A stretch of DNA of 64,000 nt, taken from NCBI RefSeq assembly GCF_025244725.1, contig NZ_CP104203.1, positions 2,790,001-2,854,000 on the forward strand. The letters run 5' to 3'. Under the pieces are notes generated by a model. It saw nothing but the letters and a program-made list of their open reading frames with translations. It did not search any database and was not told the DNA's origin. A program made the translations under genes and the position numbers. Below are positions 1-8,457 of the stretch, piece after piece. Numbering within the stretch: position 1 is the stretch's first letter; the number at the start of each line of letters is the position of its first letter. This DNA comes from Chryseobacterium oranimense (lineage in GTDB: Bacteria; Bacteroidota; Bacteroidia; Flavobacteriales; Weeksellaceae).

Positions 1-1121
1 TCTCTTACAAATCCTCTTTTCTCGATTCTAAAAAGTATCGCCGGATTGTGGCTCATCTTTTCAACAATTTTTTCCAAAGAAATTTTCCCGTTCCTGTAGT
101 TTTCCAGCATAACCAATAATGAATGCTGTACCAAAGGTGCCCCGGAAGGACATTTTGTATATACATTCTGCTTTTCTTCAGCAGTATGGGGCGCATGGTC
201 TGTAGCTACCACATCAATTCTTCCGTCAAGAAGGGCTTCCCATAATGCATCTTTGTCTTTCTGGGTTTTTACAGCAGGGTTCCATTTAATCAGAGAACCT
301 TTGGTCTCATAATCTTCATTGGTGAATGTCAGATGATGAACACAAACCTCAGCGGTAATTTTTTTATCTTTTAAAGGAATATCATTTCTGAACAGCTCCA
401 TTTCTTTAGCTGTTGAAAGATGGAAGACATGGAGCCTTGCCCCGGTTTTCTCCGCCAGTTCAATGGCTTTTGAAGAGGACTTATAGCAGGCTTCTTCACT
501 TCTGATCAGATGATGGAATTTTACCGGAATATCTTCTCCGTATTCATCCATATACTTTTGGGTATTGGCTTTGATGGTCGCTTCATCTTCACAGTGTACA
601 GCGATCAGCATTTTTGTGCTGCTGAAGATATTTTCAAGGGTTTCAGGATTATCTACAAGCATGTTTCCGGTAGAAGATCCTAAGAACAACTTAATTCCCG
701 GAACATTTCTCGGGTTGGTCTTTAAAACCTCGTCCAGGTTATCATTGGTTCCACCCATCATAAAACCATAGTTGGCATAAGCTTTTTGGGAACCAATTTC
801 GTATTTATCTGCCAGCAATTCCTGGGTAACTGCATTGGGAATGGTGTTCGGCTGATCGATAAAACTGGTGACCCCACCTGCAATGGCAGCTCTTGATTCA
901 CTTTCAATATCGCCTTTATGCGTCAGGCCGGGATCTCTGAAATGCACCTGGTCATCTATTACACCCGGCAGAAGATATTTTCCGGAACCGTCAATGATTT
1001 GGTCTGCTTCTTCAGAAATACCGGAATCTATCCTGGAAATCAGGTCATTTTCTATTAAGATATCGCTTTCAAAGATCTTACCTTCGTTCACGATCTTTAC
1101 ATTTTTGATTAAGGTCTTCAT
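1..1121 (-). CDS. pyrC: Dihydroorotase, 3' end cut by window edge
   Basis: This is a dihydroorotase, which interconverts carbamoyl-aspartate and dihydroorotate in pyrimidine synthesis in the cytosol. The start ATG is at 1119-1121 on the reverse strand. About 373 residues are visible and the C-terminus lies outside the window. Motifs seen are DDQVHFRDPGLTHKGD (residues 56-71), VHCEDE (175-180), a later HVFHLST, and TDHAPH near the visible end, all typical of the amidohydrolase fold. Where most family members read HxH, this one reads QVH, so the first metal-binding His is Gln. I believe this is usual in the Bacteroidota branch but could not check it. No promoter of the local consensus is obvious; a period-7 repeat lies just upstream. 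Confidence 0.93.
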   Translation of the reverse strand, partial: MKTLIKNVKIVNEGKIFESDILIENDLISRIDSGISEEADQIIDGSGKYLLPGVIDDQVHFRDPGLTHKGDIESESRAAIAGGVTSFIDQPNTIPNAVTQELLADKYEIGSQKAYANYGFMMGGTNDNLDEVLKTNPRNVPGIKLFLGSSTGNMLVDNPETLENIFSSTKMLIAVHCEDEATIKANTQKYMDEYGEDIPVKFHHLIRSEEACYKSSSKAIELAEKTGARLHVFHLSTAKEMELFRNDIPLKDKKITAEVCVHHLTFTNEDYETKGSLIKWNPAVKTQKDKDALWEALLDGRIDVVATDHAPHTAEEKQNVYTKCPSGAPLVQHSLLVMLENYRNGKISLEKIVEKMSHNPAILFRIEKRGFVR

Positions 1122-1140
1122 TTTTTACTTTTATAGATAA

Positions 1141-1257
1141 TAAATAGAGGTTAGATTATTAGAAATTAGACATGAGAAAATTTTTTAAGTCAAAAATTAT
1201 TAGTGATCGTAAAACTGCAACTACTAATTTCTAACTTCTAATATCTAACATCTACAA
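1141..1257. repeat. Period-7 degenerate repeat, two inverted arms
   Basis: The left arm (1141-1177) reads on the reverse strand as a run of TCTAANN units with one extra base. The right arm (1223-1257) reads on the forward strand as ACTAATT, TCTAACT, TCTAATA, TCTAACA, TCTACAA, strictly every 7 bases. The arms are therefore inverted around an AT-rich centre of about 45 bases in which I see no gene. The region lies between the divergent starts of pyrC and the flippase. It is one of several such arrays in this window. Confidence 0.6.
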
Positions 1258-1322
1258 AAAACAAAATTAAGGTTTATGAATGAATTTTAATGTTACCGAT
1301 TACAAATCAATTTCTAAATATT

Positions 1323-1330
1323 TACATTTG
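1323..1330 (+). promoter_or_regulatory. Putative -7 promoter element for flippase gene
   Basis: TACATTTG matches the flavobacterial -7 consensus TAnnTTTG. No clear -33 TTG stands 19-22 bases upstream. If used, transcription would begin near 1336, downstream of the ATG at 1290, which favours the TTG at 1347 as the flippase start. Confidence 0.45.
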
Positions 1331-1346
1331 CATAAAATTTCACACA

Positions 1347-2768
1347 TTGAAAAAACTTCTCAACGAGACTATTATATATGGAATTGGGGCGATTATGCCA
1401 AGAGTTATCCTGTTCATTCTGAACCCTTTATACATTAACCAAATTAACAATAAGGATTTCGCCATATTTTCAAACCTGTACGCTCTTATTTCTTTTGTGA
1501 ATATCATGCTTTCTTTCGGTTTTGAAACGGCATTTTTCCGTTTTTCAGCGGATAAAGACAATGAAAAGAAAACGTTCAATACTTCATTTTGGTTCTTATT
1601 CGGTTTATCTACAGTTTTCCTTTTAAGTTTACTGATTTTCAGTCAGTCGGTGGCAGATCAGCTGGGATATTCATCCAATCCTGAATACATACGGTGGTTT
1701 GCATGGATTGCATTTTTTGATAATCTATGTGTAATTCCTTTTGCATGGCTCAGGTTCAATAACAAACCGATAAAATATTCTTTGGTAAGGGTTTTACAGT
1801 CTCTTTTTCAAACTGTGATAACCGTTGCTTTATTCCTGTACATTCCTCTGAGTGTATCTCAGAATTTTGGCTTGAAAGAAAAAGTATCGTTTCCTTTTTA
1901 CAGTAACCTTGCTGCAAGCTTCTTAGGTTTTCTGCTTCTGCTTCCTGTTGTTTTCAAAGTAAGATTTCAGTTTTCTACTGAGCTTTTCAAAAATATGATC
2001 AAATATTCCTGGCCGGTAATGATTGCAGGAATGGCCTTTATGGTCAATGAAAATTTTGATAAAGCCATCCAGATCTACAATATTCCGGGTGAAGATGCCG
2101 GAGCCTATGGAGGATGTTATAAATTAGCCGTTTTAATGACCCTGTTTGTTACTGCTTACAGAATGGGCATCGAGCCGTTCTTTTTTAAGCAGATGAATAA
2201 TGACAATGCTAAAAATACCTATGCTAAAGTAACAGAATACTTTACATTCTTTGCCTCGACGGTGGCCATGGGAATTATCGCCAATATTTCCTGGCTGAAG
2301 CAGATTCTTATTCCTAACAGCAGTTACTGGACAGCCATTGATATCATCCCGATTATCGTTATCGCTAACCTCTGCTTTGGAATTTACTATAACTTTTCCA
2401 CATGGTATAAAGTAACAGACAGAACTAAAGTAGGAACCGTGATTTCCTGGCTGGGAGCGTTCCTTACCATTATCTTAAATTTACTGTTCCTCAGTAAATA
2501 TGGATTTATGGTTTCTGCATGGGTAACGTTTATTGCGTATTTCGTTATGATGATCACCTCTTATCTGTTGGGACAGAAATATTACCCTATCCCTTACCGC
2601 ATCAAAAAAATGACCTTATTCCTCGGGTTGCTGATGCTTTTCAGCTTTGTTATTGTTTATCTATTCGATTATAATTTCTGGGTAGGAAATCTTTTGTTTC
2701 TTGTGTATGCAGGAGTTTTAATCTATTCAGAAAAAAATATGCTGTTATCAAGAATCAGGAAAAACTAA
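1347..2768 (+). CDS. Oligosaccharide/lipid-linked sugar flippase (MOP superfamily)
   Basis: This is a multi-spanning membrane protein of about 474 residues that resembles Wzx/MATE-type polysaccharide exporters, which flip undecaprenyl-linked sugars across the inner membrane. The N-terminus KKLLNETIIYGIGAIMPR is typical of the family. Around a dozen hydrophobic segments follow, with conserved-looking stretches such as GAYGGCYKLAVLM. I place the start at the TTG at 1347. The in-frame ATG at 1290 would add 19 residues unlike the family and lies upstream of the likely promoter element. A sugar nucleotidyltransferase gene follows 154 bases downstream, which suggests a surface polysaccharide role. 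The substrate is unknown. Confidence 0.85.
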   Translation: MKKLLNETIIYGIGAIMPRVILFILNPLYINQINNKDFAIFSNLYALISFVNIMLSFGFETAFFRFSADKDNEKKTFNTSFWFLFGLSTVFLLSLLIFSQSVADQLGYSSNPEYIRWFAWIAFFDNLCVIPFAWLRFNNKPIKYSLVRVLQSLFQTVITVALFLYIPLSVSQNFGLKEKVSFPFYSNLAASFLGFLLLLPVVFKVRFQFSTELFKNMIKYSWPVMIAGMAFMVNENFDKAIQIYNIPGEDAGAYGGCYKLAVLMTLFVTAYRMGIEPFFFKQMNNDNAKNTYAKVTEYFTFFASTVAMGIIANISWLKQILIPNSSYWTAIDIIPIIVIANLCFGIYYNFSTWYKVTDRTKVGTVISWLGAFLTIILNLLFLSKYGFMVSAWVTFIAYFVMMITSYLLGQKYYPIPYRIKKMTLFLGLLMLFSFVIVYLFDYNFWVGNLLFLVYAGVLIYSEKNMLLSRIRKN

Positions 2769-2922
2769 TTATGGCCTCTAATTTGATACTACTGAGGTCT
2801 CTGAAAAAAATAATCAGGTGATGAATTAAAGATGATAATTATTAGGATCAGCAATGATTTTTATGATTACCTTTAGCCTAAACAAATTATAAAATAACAA
2901 ATAAAACATTGTCATATAATCT

Positions 2923-3939
2923 ATGAAAATAATTGTTCCTATGGCTGGACGTGGTTCCAGATTACGTCCACATACTCTGACAGTTCCAAAACCTCTTATT
3001 CCGATTGCAGGAAAACCTATCGTACAGAGACTGGTGGAAGATATTGCTAAAGTGGCAGGTGAAAAAATTGAAGAAGTAGCATTTATCATTGGGGATTTCG
3101 GACCGGAGATTGAAAAATCTCTGCTTCAGATAGCTGAAAAGCTGGGAGCAAAAGGCAGTATATACTACCAGAACGACCCACTTGGAACAGCACACGCCAT
3201 TAAATGTGCAGAAGACTCCATGCAGGGAGATGTAGTGATCGCTTTTGCAGATACTCTTTTCCGTGCAGATTTCCAGCTTGATAAAAACTCCGATGGGGTA
3301 ATCTGGGTAAAAAGCGTAGAAGATCCGTCTGCATTCGGAGTCGTAAAATTAGATAACTACGGTTTCATTACAGATTTCGTTGAAAAACCTCAGACTTTCG
3401 TTTCAGATCTTGCCATTATTGGTATTTATTACTTCAACAGTGCTGAAAAACTGATGGACGAGATCAACTATATTATGGACAATAATATTAAAAACGGAGG
3501 AGAATATCAGTTGACCACAGCATTGGAAAACCTTAGGGCAAAAGGAGCAAAATTCACTTTAGGAAAAGTAAACGACTGGATGGACTGTGGTAATAAAAAT
3601 GCCACCGTGGAAACCAACAGTAAAATTCTTGAATACGAAAGAGAAGAAATGCTTAATTACCCGGCAACAGCGGTTATTGAAAATTCATTGATTATTCAGC
3701 CATGTTTTATCGGTGAAAATGTTAAGATTTCCAATTCTAAAATTGGACCGGGAGTTTCATTGGGAAATAATACTATCATTGTGAATTCCAATATTGAAAA
3801 CTCTCTGATCCAGGAAAATACAAGAATCAATCACGGGAACCTTTCCAATTCCATGATCGGAAATTCCGCCCAGTATTTTGGAGTTTCCAGGGAGATCTCT
3901 TTGGGAGATTATTCCGTTTTAGATTTTTTATCTAAATAA
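2923..3939 (+). CDS. Sugar-phosphate nucleotidyltransferase
   Basis: This 338-residue cytosolic enzyme should activate a sugar phosphate with an NTP. The N-terminus KIIVPMAGRGSRLRPHT (residues 2-18) is the nucleotide-binding loop, followed by PKPLIPIAGKPI. Further motifs are NDPLGTAHAI and a FVEKP segment. The C-terminal part from about residue 245 has hexapeptide-like, left-handed beta-helix character (IGENVKISNSKIGPGVSLG). It belongs to the RmlA/GlmU-like group, but I cannot tell from sequence whether glucose-, mannose- or another sugar-1-phosphate is used. The preceding flippase suggests a role in surface glycan synthesis. Confidence 0.88.
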   Translation: MKIIVPMAGRGSRLRPHTLTVPKPLIPIAGKPIVQRLVEDIAKVAGEKIEEVAFIIGDFGPEIEKSLLQIAEKLGAKGSIYYQNDPLGTAHAIKCAEDSMQGDVVIAFADTLFRADFQLDKNSDGVIWVKSVEDPSAFGVVKLDNYGFITDFVEKPQTFVSDLAIIGIYYFNSAEKLMDEINYIMDNNIKNGGEYQLTTALENLRAKGAKFTLGKVNDWMDCGNKNATVETNSKILEYEREEMLNYPATAVIENSLIIQPCFIGENVKISNSKIGPGVSLGNNTIIVNSNIENSLIQENTRINHGNLSNSMIGNSAQYFGVSREISLGDYSVLDFLSK

Positions 3940-3976
3940 GATCAGAAATATTTAATATAAAACAACATACGTCCGG

Positions 3977-4000
3977 ACCACACAACATTTCTTGTGTGGT
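3977..4000 (+). terminator. Hairpin after nucleotidyltransferase gene
   Basis: A perfect 9-bp stem (ACCACACAA / TTGTGTGGT) with a 6-base loop lies 38 bases after the nucleotidyltransferase stop. No strong T-run follows, so it may be a weak terminator or an mRNA-stabilising hairpin. Confidence 0.5.
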
Positions 4001-4007
4001 TTGGCGT

Positions 4008-4015
4008 TAATATTG
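4008..4015 (+). promoter_or_regulatory. Possible -7 element for DUF4292 operon
   Basis: TAATATTG is one base off TAnnTTTG and is placed about 32 bases before the ATG at 4047. No -33 TTG is seen at the usual spacing, so support is modest. Confidence 0.3.
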
Positions 4016-4046
4016 CAGCGTATTTTTTTAATTGAAAGATAAATAC

Positions 4047-4892
4047 ATGAAAAACTGGATCCCGATACTTCTTATATTGCTTACCCTATCATCCTGTAAA
4101 ACAAGAAATGCCGCCAAAAATAATACTGGCAGCACGCAGGACAGTACAGTTACTACAGAAGATAATAGAAATCCTAAAGATGCTAATGAGCCCGTAAGAG
4201 ATAAACTTACCTTCTACGAGCATGTAGTTACTCCACTGAAATTCGATCAGGTAAAGATTAATAGTAAAGTTAATGTAGAAACAGGAAACTTCATCCCAAC
4301 CCTTGATGCTGTAATTTATATTGAAAATGACCAGAAGGTATGGATGAATCTTCAGGCATTTTTCTTTACCGTTGCCAAAGGAATTGCCACACCTGAAGGG
4401 ATCAAAGGACAGGACAAAACCAGCAAAACCTATATTGATTCAGATTTTGATTATTTAAATAATCTTCTTAATGTCAATTTCATCGATTACAAATCGCTGG
4501 AAAAAATACTGATGGGAAGAACCTTTGTTAAAATCAGCGATTCCCAGTTTACCCTGACCCAAAATATGCAGGGCTTTAAAATGGTTTCCAATACCACCCA
4601 GAAAATTGTGACGGATCAAAAAACCAGAGAATATAAAATTGCTCTTCAGTATGATACCAATTATGATCTTTTAAGCGTTAATTTGAAAGATGTTTTATCT
4701 CCTGATGAATTGGAAATCTCGTACAGCAACTGGAATGAATACAATGGAATCCGTCTTCCGAAAAATGTTAAAATAATTATAAAAGGATCAAAATCTAGCC
4801 AAATTTTACTGGAAAACACGAAATTTGACTTTTCGAGGATGGAAACACCTTATTCTGTACCATCCAGTTATAAGAAAATTGAGATTAAATGA
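4047..4892 (+). CDS. DUF4292 lipoprotein
   Basis: This is a lipoprotein of about 281 residues. The N-terminus KNWIPILLILLTLSSC is a lipoprotein signal with the lipobox LSSC, so the mature protein should start at a Cys and be anchored in the outer membrane or periplasm. I start at the ATG at 4047 rather than the TTG at 4032 because the signal peptide then begins normally. The body matches my recollection of the Bacteroidota DUF4292 family, which has LolA-like beta-sheet character; its function is not established. The stop overlaps the next start by 4 bases (ATGA), so it is translationally coupled to the EnvC-like gene and may share an envelope role. Confidence 0.8.
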   Translation: MKNWIPILLILLTLSSCKTRNAAKNNTGSTQDSTVTTEDNRNPKDANEPVRDKLTFYEHVVTPLKFDQVKINSKVNVETGNFIPTLDAVIYIENDQKVWMNLQAFFFTVAKGIATPEGIKGQDKTSKTYIDSDFDYLNNLLNVNFIDYKSLEKILMGRTFVKISDSQFTLTQNMQGFKMVSNTTQKIVTDQKTREYKIALQYDTNYDLLSVNLKDVLSPDELEISYSNWNEYNGIRLPKNVKIIIKGSKSSQILLENTKFDFSRMETPYSVPSSYKKIEIK

Positions 4893-6451
4893 TTAAAAAA
4901 TTTAGCTTTTTAATAGGTATTCTACTGTTCGGCCTTCATCAGGGACAGCAGAACAAGGAACAGCTTCAGAAACAGAATGCCGATCTTAAAAAACAAATTG
5001 TACAGATAAATACAGACCTGGCGAAAACCAGAACTGAATCCAAACTTTCAGTTGCCTATCTTAATAATGTCAATAAAAAACTCGTTCTGAGAGAAAAGGT
5101 ATACACCAATACTCAGAAAGAAAAAAGATTTATTGAAGATGAGATCTATCTGCGTCAGCTGGAAATCAACCGTCAAAACAAAGAACTGGCAGTTCTCAGA
5201 AAGAATTATGCCGAAGTTCTCGTTAATGCTTACAAAAACAAAGGGGTACAGAACAAAGTAACCTTTATTCTTTCGTCCAAAAATTTAGGGGAAGCCATAA
5301 GAAGAGTTCAGTATTTGAAACAATATGCTGACTATCAGGATAAAAAAGCTACAGAAATAAGCAATGCAGCTGCCCAGATCAAAAAATCAATTGCCCAAAA
5401 ACAGAATTCTGCAAGAGAAAAAGAAAACCTTCTCGTTAATCAGCAGAAAGATCTGGCAACCATCAATGCTGAAAGAGCACAGAAAGAACAACTACTGGCA
5501 GATTTCAAGAAAAATGAAGCTAAACTTACGGTAGAGCTTAAGCAAAAGCAGGTTCAGTCCAAAGCTTTGGAAGGACAGATCAGAGCCATTATTGCAGAAG
5601 AAATCAGAATAGCTAAAGCTGAGGAAGAAGCAAGAAAAAAAGCCGAAGCGGAAAAAATCCGTATGGCTAAAATTATTGCCGACAGAGAAAAAGCAAGAAT
5701 CGAAGCAGAAGCAAAAGCCAGAGCTGAAGCACTGGAACGAGAAAGAAAACTTGCTGAAATTGAAGCTAAAAAAGCAGCAGATCTTGCCGCAAAAAGAGCT
5801 GAAGAAGAACGAAAACGTAATGAAGAGGCAGCAAGGGCAGAAGCCAATGCAAAAGATGAAGCCAGAAGAGTGGCAGCGAAAAAAGCATCCGACGAAGCCA
5901 ACGCAAGAGCCAAAGAAGCATCGGACAAGCTTATCGCAGCAAGAGCAGCAGAAGCAGCGCTGAACAAGAAGAAAGAAGAAGAGAAAAAAGCTGCTGAAAC
6001 CAAAGCTATGACCAGCTATGGAGTGACCACAACTACAGGTAGCAGTTTCGCAGACAGCAGAGGAAGACTTGGTTATCCCGCAGACAGAGCCGGACAGATT
6101 ACCCACAGATTCGGAAGACAACCTCACCCGGTTTTCAAAAATATTGTCGAGGAAAATACAGGGATTAAAATAGCCGTACCTTCAGGTACCCGTGCCAAAT
6201 CCGTATATCCAGGATCAGTCTCTTCCGTATTGGCAAACAGTGACGGAACAAAAACCGTAATGGTGAAACATGGAAACTATTTCACAATTTATTCCAATCT
6301 GGGAAGCGTAAGCGTATCCAAAGGGCAGCAGGTTTCCTCCGGTACCCCGGTAGGTACAGTAGCCCAGGATTTCGATGGTTCCTATACCCTTGATTTCCAG
6401 GTATGGAACGGAAATACACCAGTTGATCCATTAGGTTGGATTTCATATTAA
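4889..6451 (+). CDS. EnvC-like murein hydrolase activator, degenerate LytM domain
   Basis: This 520-residue exported protein starts with a signal peptide (residues 1-20). A long coiled coil (about 22-230) and a very Ala/Glu/Lys/Arg-rich helix (about 231-375) follow. A C-terminal LytM/M23-type fold (about 390-520) includes HRFGRQPHPVFKNI and the closing segment VDPLGWISY. Active M23 peptidases need a His/Asp pair and an HxH. Here the corresponding places read NTGIKIAV and TLDFQVW, so the zinc ligands appear to be missing. This architecture matches EnvC, a non-catalytic activator of cell-division amidases in the periplasm. The gene overlaps the upstream lipoprotein by 4 bases, and the tatA promoter lies over its 3' end. 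Confidence 0.88.
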   Translation: MIKKFSFLIGILLFGLHQGQQNKEQLQKQNADLKKQIVQINTDLAKTRTESKLSVAYLNNVNKKLVLREKVYTNTQKEKRFIEDEIYLRQLEINRQNKELAVLRKNYAEVLVNAYKNKGVQNKVTFILSSKNLGEAIRRVQYLKQYADYQDKKATEISNAAAQIKKSIAQKQNSAREKENLLVNQQKDLATINAERAQKEQLLADFKKNEAKLTVELKQKQVQSKALEGQIRAIIAEEIRIAKAEEEARKKAEAEKIRMAKIIADREKARIEAEAKARAEALERERKLAEIEAKKAADLAAKRAEEERKRNEEAARAEANAKDEARRVAAKKASDEANARAKEASDKLIAARAAEAALNKKKEEEKKAAETKAMTSYGVTTTTGSSFADSRGRLGYPADRAGQITHRFGRQPHPVFKNIVEENTGIKIAVPSGTRAKSVYPGSVSSVLANSDGTKTVMVKHGNYFTIYSNLGSVSVSKGQQVSSGTPVGTVAQDFDGSYTLDFQVWNGNTPVDPLGWISY

Positions 6452-6467
6452 AAAAAGCGTAACTTTG
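6436..6467 (+). promoter_or_regulatory. Promoter for tatA (-33 TTG / -7 TAACTTTG)
   Basis: TTG at 6436-6438, 21 bases, then TAACTTTG at 6460-6467 match the flavobacterial consensus. The expected start of transcription is near 6473, ten bases before the tatA ATG. The -33 part lies inside the last codons of the EnvC-like gene. Confidence 0.65.
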
Positions 6468-6482
6468 CAAAAATCTTAAGAG

Positions 6483-6698
6483 ATGAACACACTAACAATA
6501 CTTGCCTTATCTTGGCAGCACATCCTTATCGTAGCAATCCTTTTGGTATTGCTGTTCGGAGGAAAGAAAATTCCGGAATTAATGAGAGGAGTTGGTTCAG
6601 GAATCAAAGAATTTAAAGATGCAGTGAAGGAAGAAGATAAACCAGGTTCTGAAAATAAAACCTCTTCTACCAATAACAATAACACTACCAGCAACTAA
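6483..6698 (+). CDS. tatA: Twin-arginine translocase subunit TatA/E
   Basis: This 71-residue subunit of the Tat machinery moves folded proteins across the inner membrane. It has one N-terminal membrane helix (about residues 10-24) ending in LLFGGKKIPELMRG, the TatA signature with the FGG hinge. An amphipathic helix (VGSGIKEFKDAV) and a polar, Asn/Thr-rich tail follow. Length and order are normal for TatA. No tatC lies in this window, so TatC must be encoded elsewhere. The gene has its own promoter and probably leads the downstream DUF4254-lipoprotein-ribA run, given gaps of 15 bases or fewer apart from one overlap. Confidence 0.93.
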   Translation: MNTLTILALSWQHILIVAILLVLLFGGKKIPELMRGVGSGIKEFKDAVKEEDKPGSENKTSSTNNNNTTSN

Positions 6699-6713
6699 AA
6701 TTCTTCAGAATTA

Positions 6714-7328
6714 ATGAATTTTACTGAGACTGCATGGAAAGTCTTCAATCAGTCTATTGAAGATTATCACGTGTCCGATGACGTTAACTCTCTAATTAAT
6801 AACCCGTTTGAAAAAGACAGTTTGGAACGGATTTTGTATGCAAAGAACTGGATTGATACCGTTCAATGGCATTTGGAAGATATTATTAGAGATGAAAATA
6901 TTGATCCCGCTGAAGCTCTTCAGCTGAAGAGAACGATAGATGCATCTAACCAGAAAAGAACTGATCTGGTAGAATTTATCGATAGCTGGTTCCTTACAAA
7001 GTTTGAAAATATAACTCCGAAACCTGATGCAAAAATCAATACAGAAACTCCCGCATGGGCTGTAGACAGATTATCAATTCTTGCATTAAAGGTTTATCAT
7101 ATGTCGTTAGAGGCCAATAGAGAATCCGCTTCTGAAGAGCACCGTGCCAATTGCCAGGCTAAACTGGAGGTACTGCTTACTCAGAAGGAAGACCTATCAA
7201 CTTCTATAGATCAGTTGCTTGCTGATATTGAATCCGGTAACGTTAAGATGAAAGTATACAAACAAATGAAAATGTATAACGATGATAGTCTTAACCCGAT
7301 CCTTTATCAAAAGGGGCAACAGAAATGA
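6714..7328 (+). CDS. DUF4254 protein
   Basis: This 204-residue soluble, mostly helical protein is one I recognise as the Bacteroidota DUF4254 family (start NFTETAWKVFNQSIEDYH, central NWIDTVQWHLEDIIRDENI). I see no signal peptide, membrane segment or catalytic motif. In Bacteroidota, family members often occur near glycosyltransferase or envelope genes; that is recollection, and the function is unknown. The gene starts 15 bases after tatA and overlaps the next lipoprotein gene by 4 bases, so the three are probably co-transcribed. Confidence 0.8.
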   Translation: MNFTETAWKVFNQSIEDYHVSDDVNSLINNPFEKDSLERILYAKNWIDTVQWHLEDIIRDENIDPAEALQLKRTIDASNQKRTDLVEFIDSWFLTKFENITPKPDAKINTETPAWAVDRLSILALKVYHMSLEANRESASEEHRANCQAKLEVLLTQKEDLSTSIDQLLADIESGNVKMKVYKQMKMYNDDSLNPILYQKGQQK

Positions 7329-7783
7329 GAAAACTATTTTTTTTTGGAGTACTACTATTAATCATAACTTCCTGTGCAACGGAGAAGCTTAACCTATCCC
7401 CGTTGTCTAATAATTTTTATAGCGAAACCAAAGGTTCTGATTCCGACAGAGGCGCAAAAAAAGGCTTTGATATCAATCTGAAAGAAAATGTAAACGCTTC
7501 TGAAATTTCAAATCTGATTTCTACTTTTCCAAAGTTTAAGAATAACAGTTTGAATGATGAAGTAACCAGCTTGAAATACAGCCTTCAGAACTATCTGTAT
7601 GCCATTGACGCCAATAACCCGGCAGGAAAAAACAGATCCATCAAAAGTTTCGAAAAATCGTACAAGAAAATTCAAAAACTCAGACAGCAGCTTGACAAAG
7701 ATGATGATGAAGTTCTTAACAGATACCTGGTTCGTCTAAAAACCAATATTTCTGTGATCGAAGATTCTTTAAAAGGAAATTAA
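7325..7783 (+). CDS. Small lipoprotein of unknown function
   Basis: This is a 152-residue predicted lipoprotein. RKLFFFGVLLLIITSC is a lipoprotein signal with the lipobox ITSC, giving a mature N-terminus at Cys17. The remainder is polar and largely helical, with many Lys, Asn and Ser residues and no motif I recognise. The start overlaps the DUF4254 stop by 4 bases, indicating translational coupling, and ribA follows after 16 bases. A partner role with the DUF4254 product is possible but is only inferred from position. Confidence 0.75.
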   Translation: MRKLFFFGVLLLIITSCATEKLNLSPLSNNFYSETKGSDSDRGAKKGFDINLKENVNASEISNLISTFPKFKNNSLNDEVTSLKYSLQNYLYAIDANNPAGKNRSIKSFEKSYKKIQKLRQQLDKDDDEVLNRYLVRLKTNISVIEDSLKGN

Positions 7784-7799
7784 AAACGAACCATTATTA

Positions 7800-8396
7800 A
7801 TGATTAAAATTCAGGCAGAAGCCAATGTTCCTACAGAGCACGGCTCTTTCCGAATGATCGCTTTCTCCGAAAACGAAAACGACTGGATGCCGCACATGGC
7901 CATCGTAGCAGAAAATACAGATTTTTCAAAACCGGTGAACGTACGTTTCCATTCCGAATGCATTACCGGAGAAGTTTTCCATTCAAAAAAATGTGAATGC
8001 GGGCAGCAACTGGATGCCGCAATGAAATACACCCATGAGCACGGAGGAATTATCGTATACCTGCGTCAGGAAGGGAGAAATATAGGGATAATCAATAAGC
8101 TTAAAGCTTATTCCCTGCAGGAAAAAGGTCTCGATACCGTACAGGCAAACCTGGAACTGGGCCTTCCTGCTGATGACAGAAACTTCGGGGTAGCTATTGA
8201 AATCCTCAATCTTTTAGAGGTAAAAGATATTAATCTTCTCACCAATAATCCTGAAAAAGTAAAATATGTTGTAGACAGCAATATCCATCTTAATTCAAGG
8301 ATTCCTTTACAGATTCCTGCCAATGAGATCAGTAAAGGCTATCTGCAGACGAAAAAAGATTTCTTCGGTCATTTACTCGATGATAATGACAATTAG
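7800..8396 (+). CDS. ribA: GTP cyclohydrolase II
   Basis: This 198-residue cytosolic zinc enzyme opens GTP to form the first pyrimidine intermediate of riboflavin synthesis. The zinc-binding motif is GEVFHSKKCECGQQLDAA (about residues 59-76), and the catalytic stretch is RQEGRNIGIINKLKAY (about 89-104). Length is that of a stand-alone RibA, without the RibB domain found in fused bacterial versions. The C-terminal residues LTNNPEKVKYV are typical. There is no FMN riboswitch in the 16-base gap upstream. A strong bidirectional hairpin follows 8 bases after the stop. Confidence 0.94.
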   Translation: MIKIQAEANVPTEHGSFRMIAFSENENDWMPHMAIVAENTDFSKPVNVRFHSECITGEVFHSKKCECGQQLDAAMKYTHEHGGIIVYLRQEGRNIGIINKLKAYSLQEKGLDTVQANLELGLPADDRNFGVAIEILNLLEVKDINLLTNNPEKVKYVVDSNIHLNSRIPLQIPANEISKGYLQTKKDFFGHLLDDNDN

Positions 8397-8404
8397 ATAA
8401 AATT

Positions 8405-8434
8405 AAAAGCTCCGGAAATTTTCCGGAGCTTTTT
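8405..8434. terminator. Bidirectional terminator between ribA and lipoprotein gene
   Basis: AAAAGCTCCGGAAA pairs with TTTCCGGAGCTTTT around a very short loop and is followed by T-runs on both strands. It sits between convergent genes. A near copy occurs at 8931-8962. Confidence 0.85.
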
Positions 8435-8457
8435 TTATGATGAACGATAAACCTGAC

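Noticed and set aside
2769..2922. Possible tRNA or terminator between the flippase and nucleotidyltransferase genes
   Set aside because: No cloverleaf or convincing stem is present, only weak pairing of GAGGTC-type segments.
5492..6127. Long open frames on the reverse strand inside the EnvC-like gene
   Set aside because: They arise from the repetitive Ala/Glu/Lys codons of the coiled coil. They encode Cys/Phe/Ser- or Ala/Ser-rich nonsense and lack a promoter.
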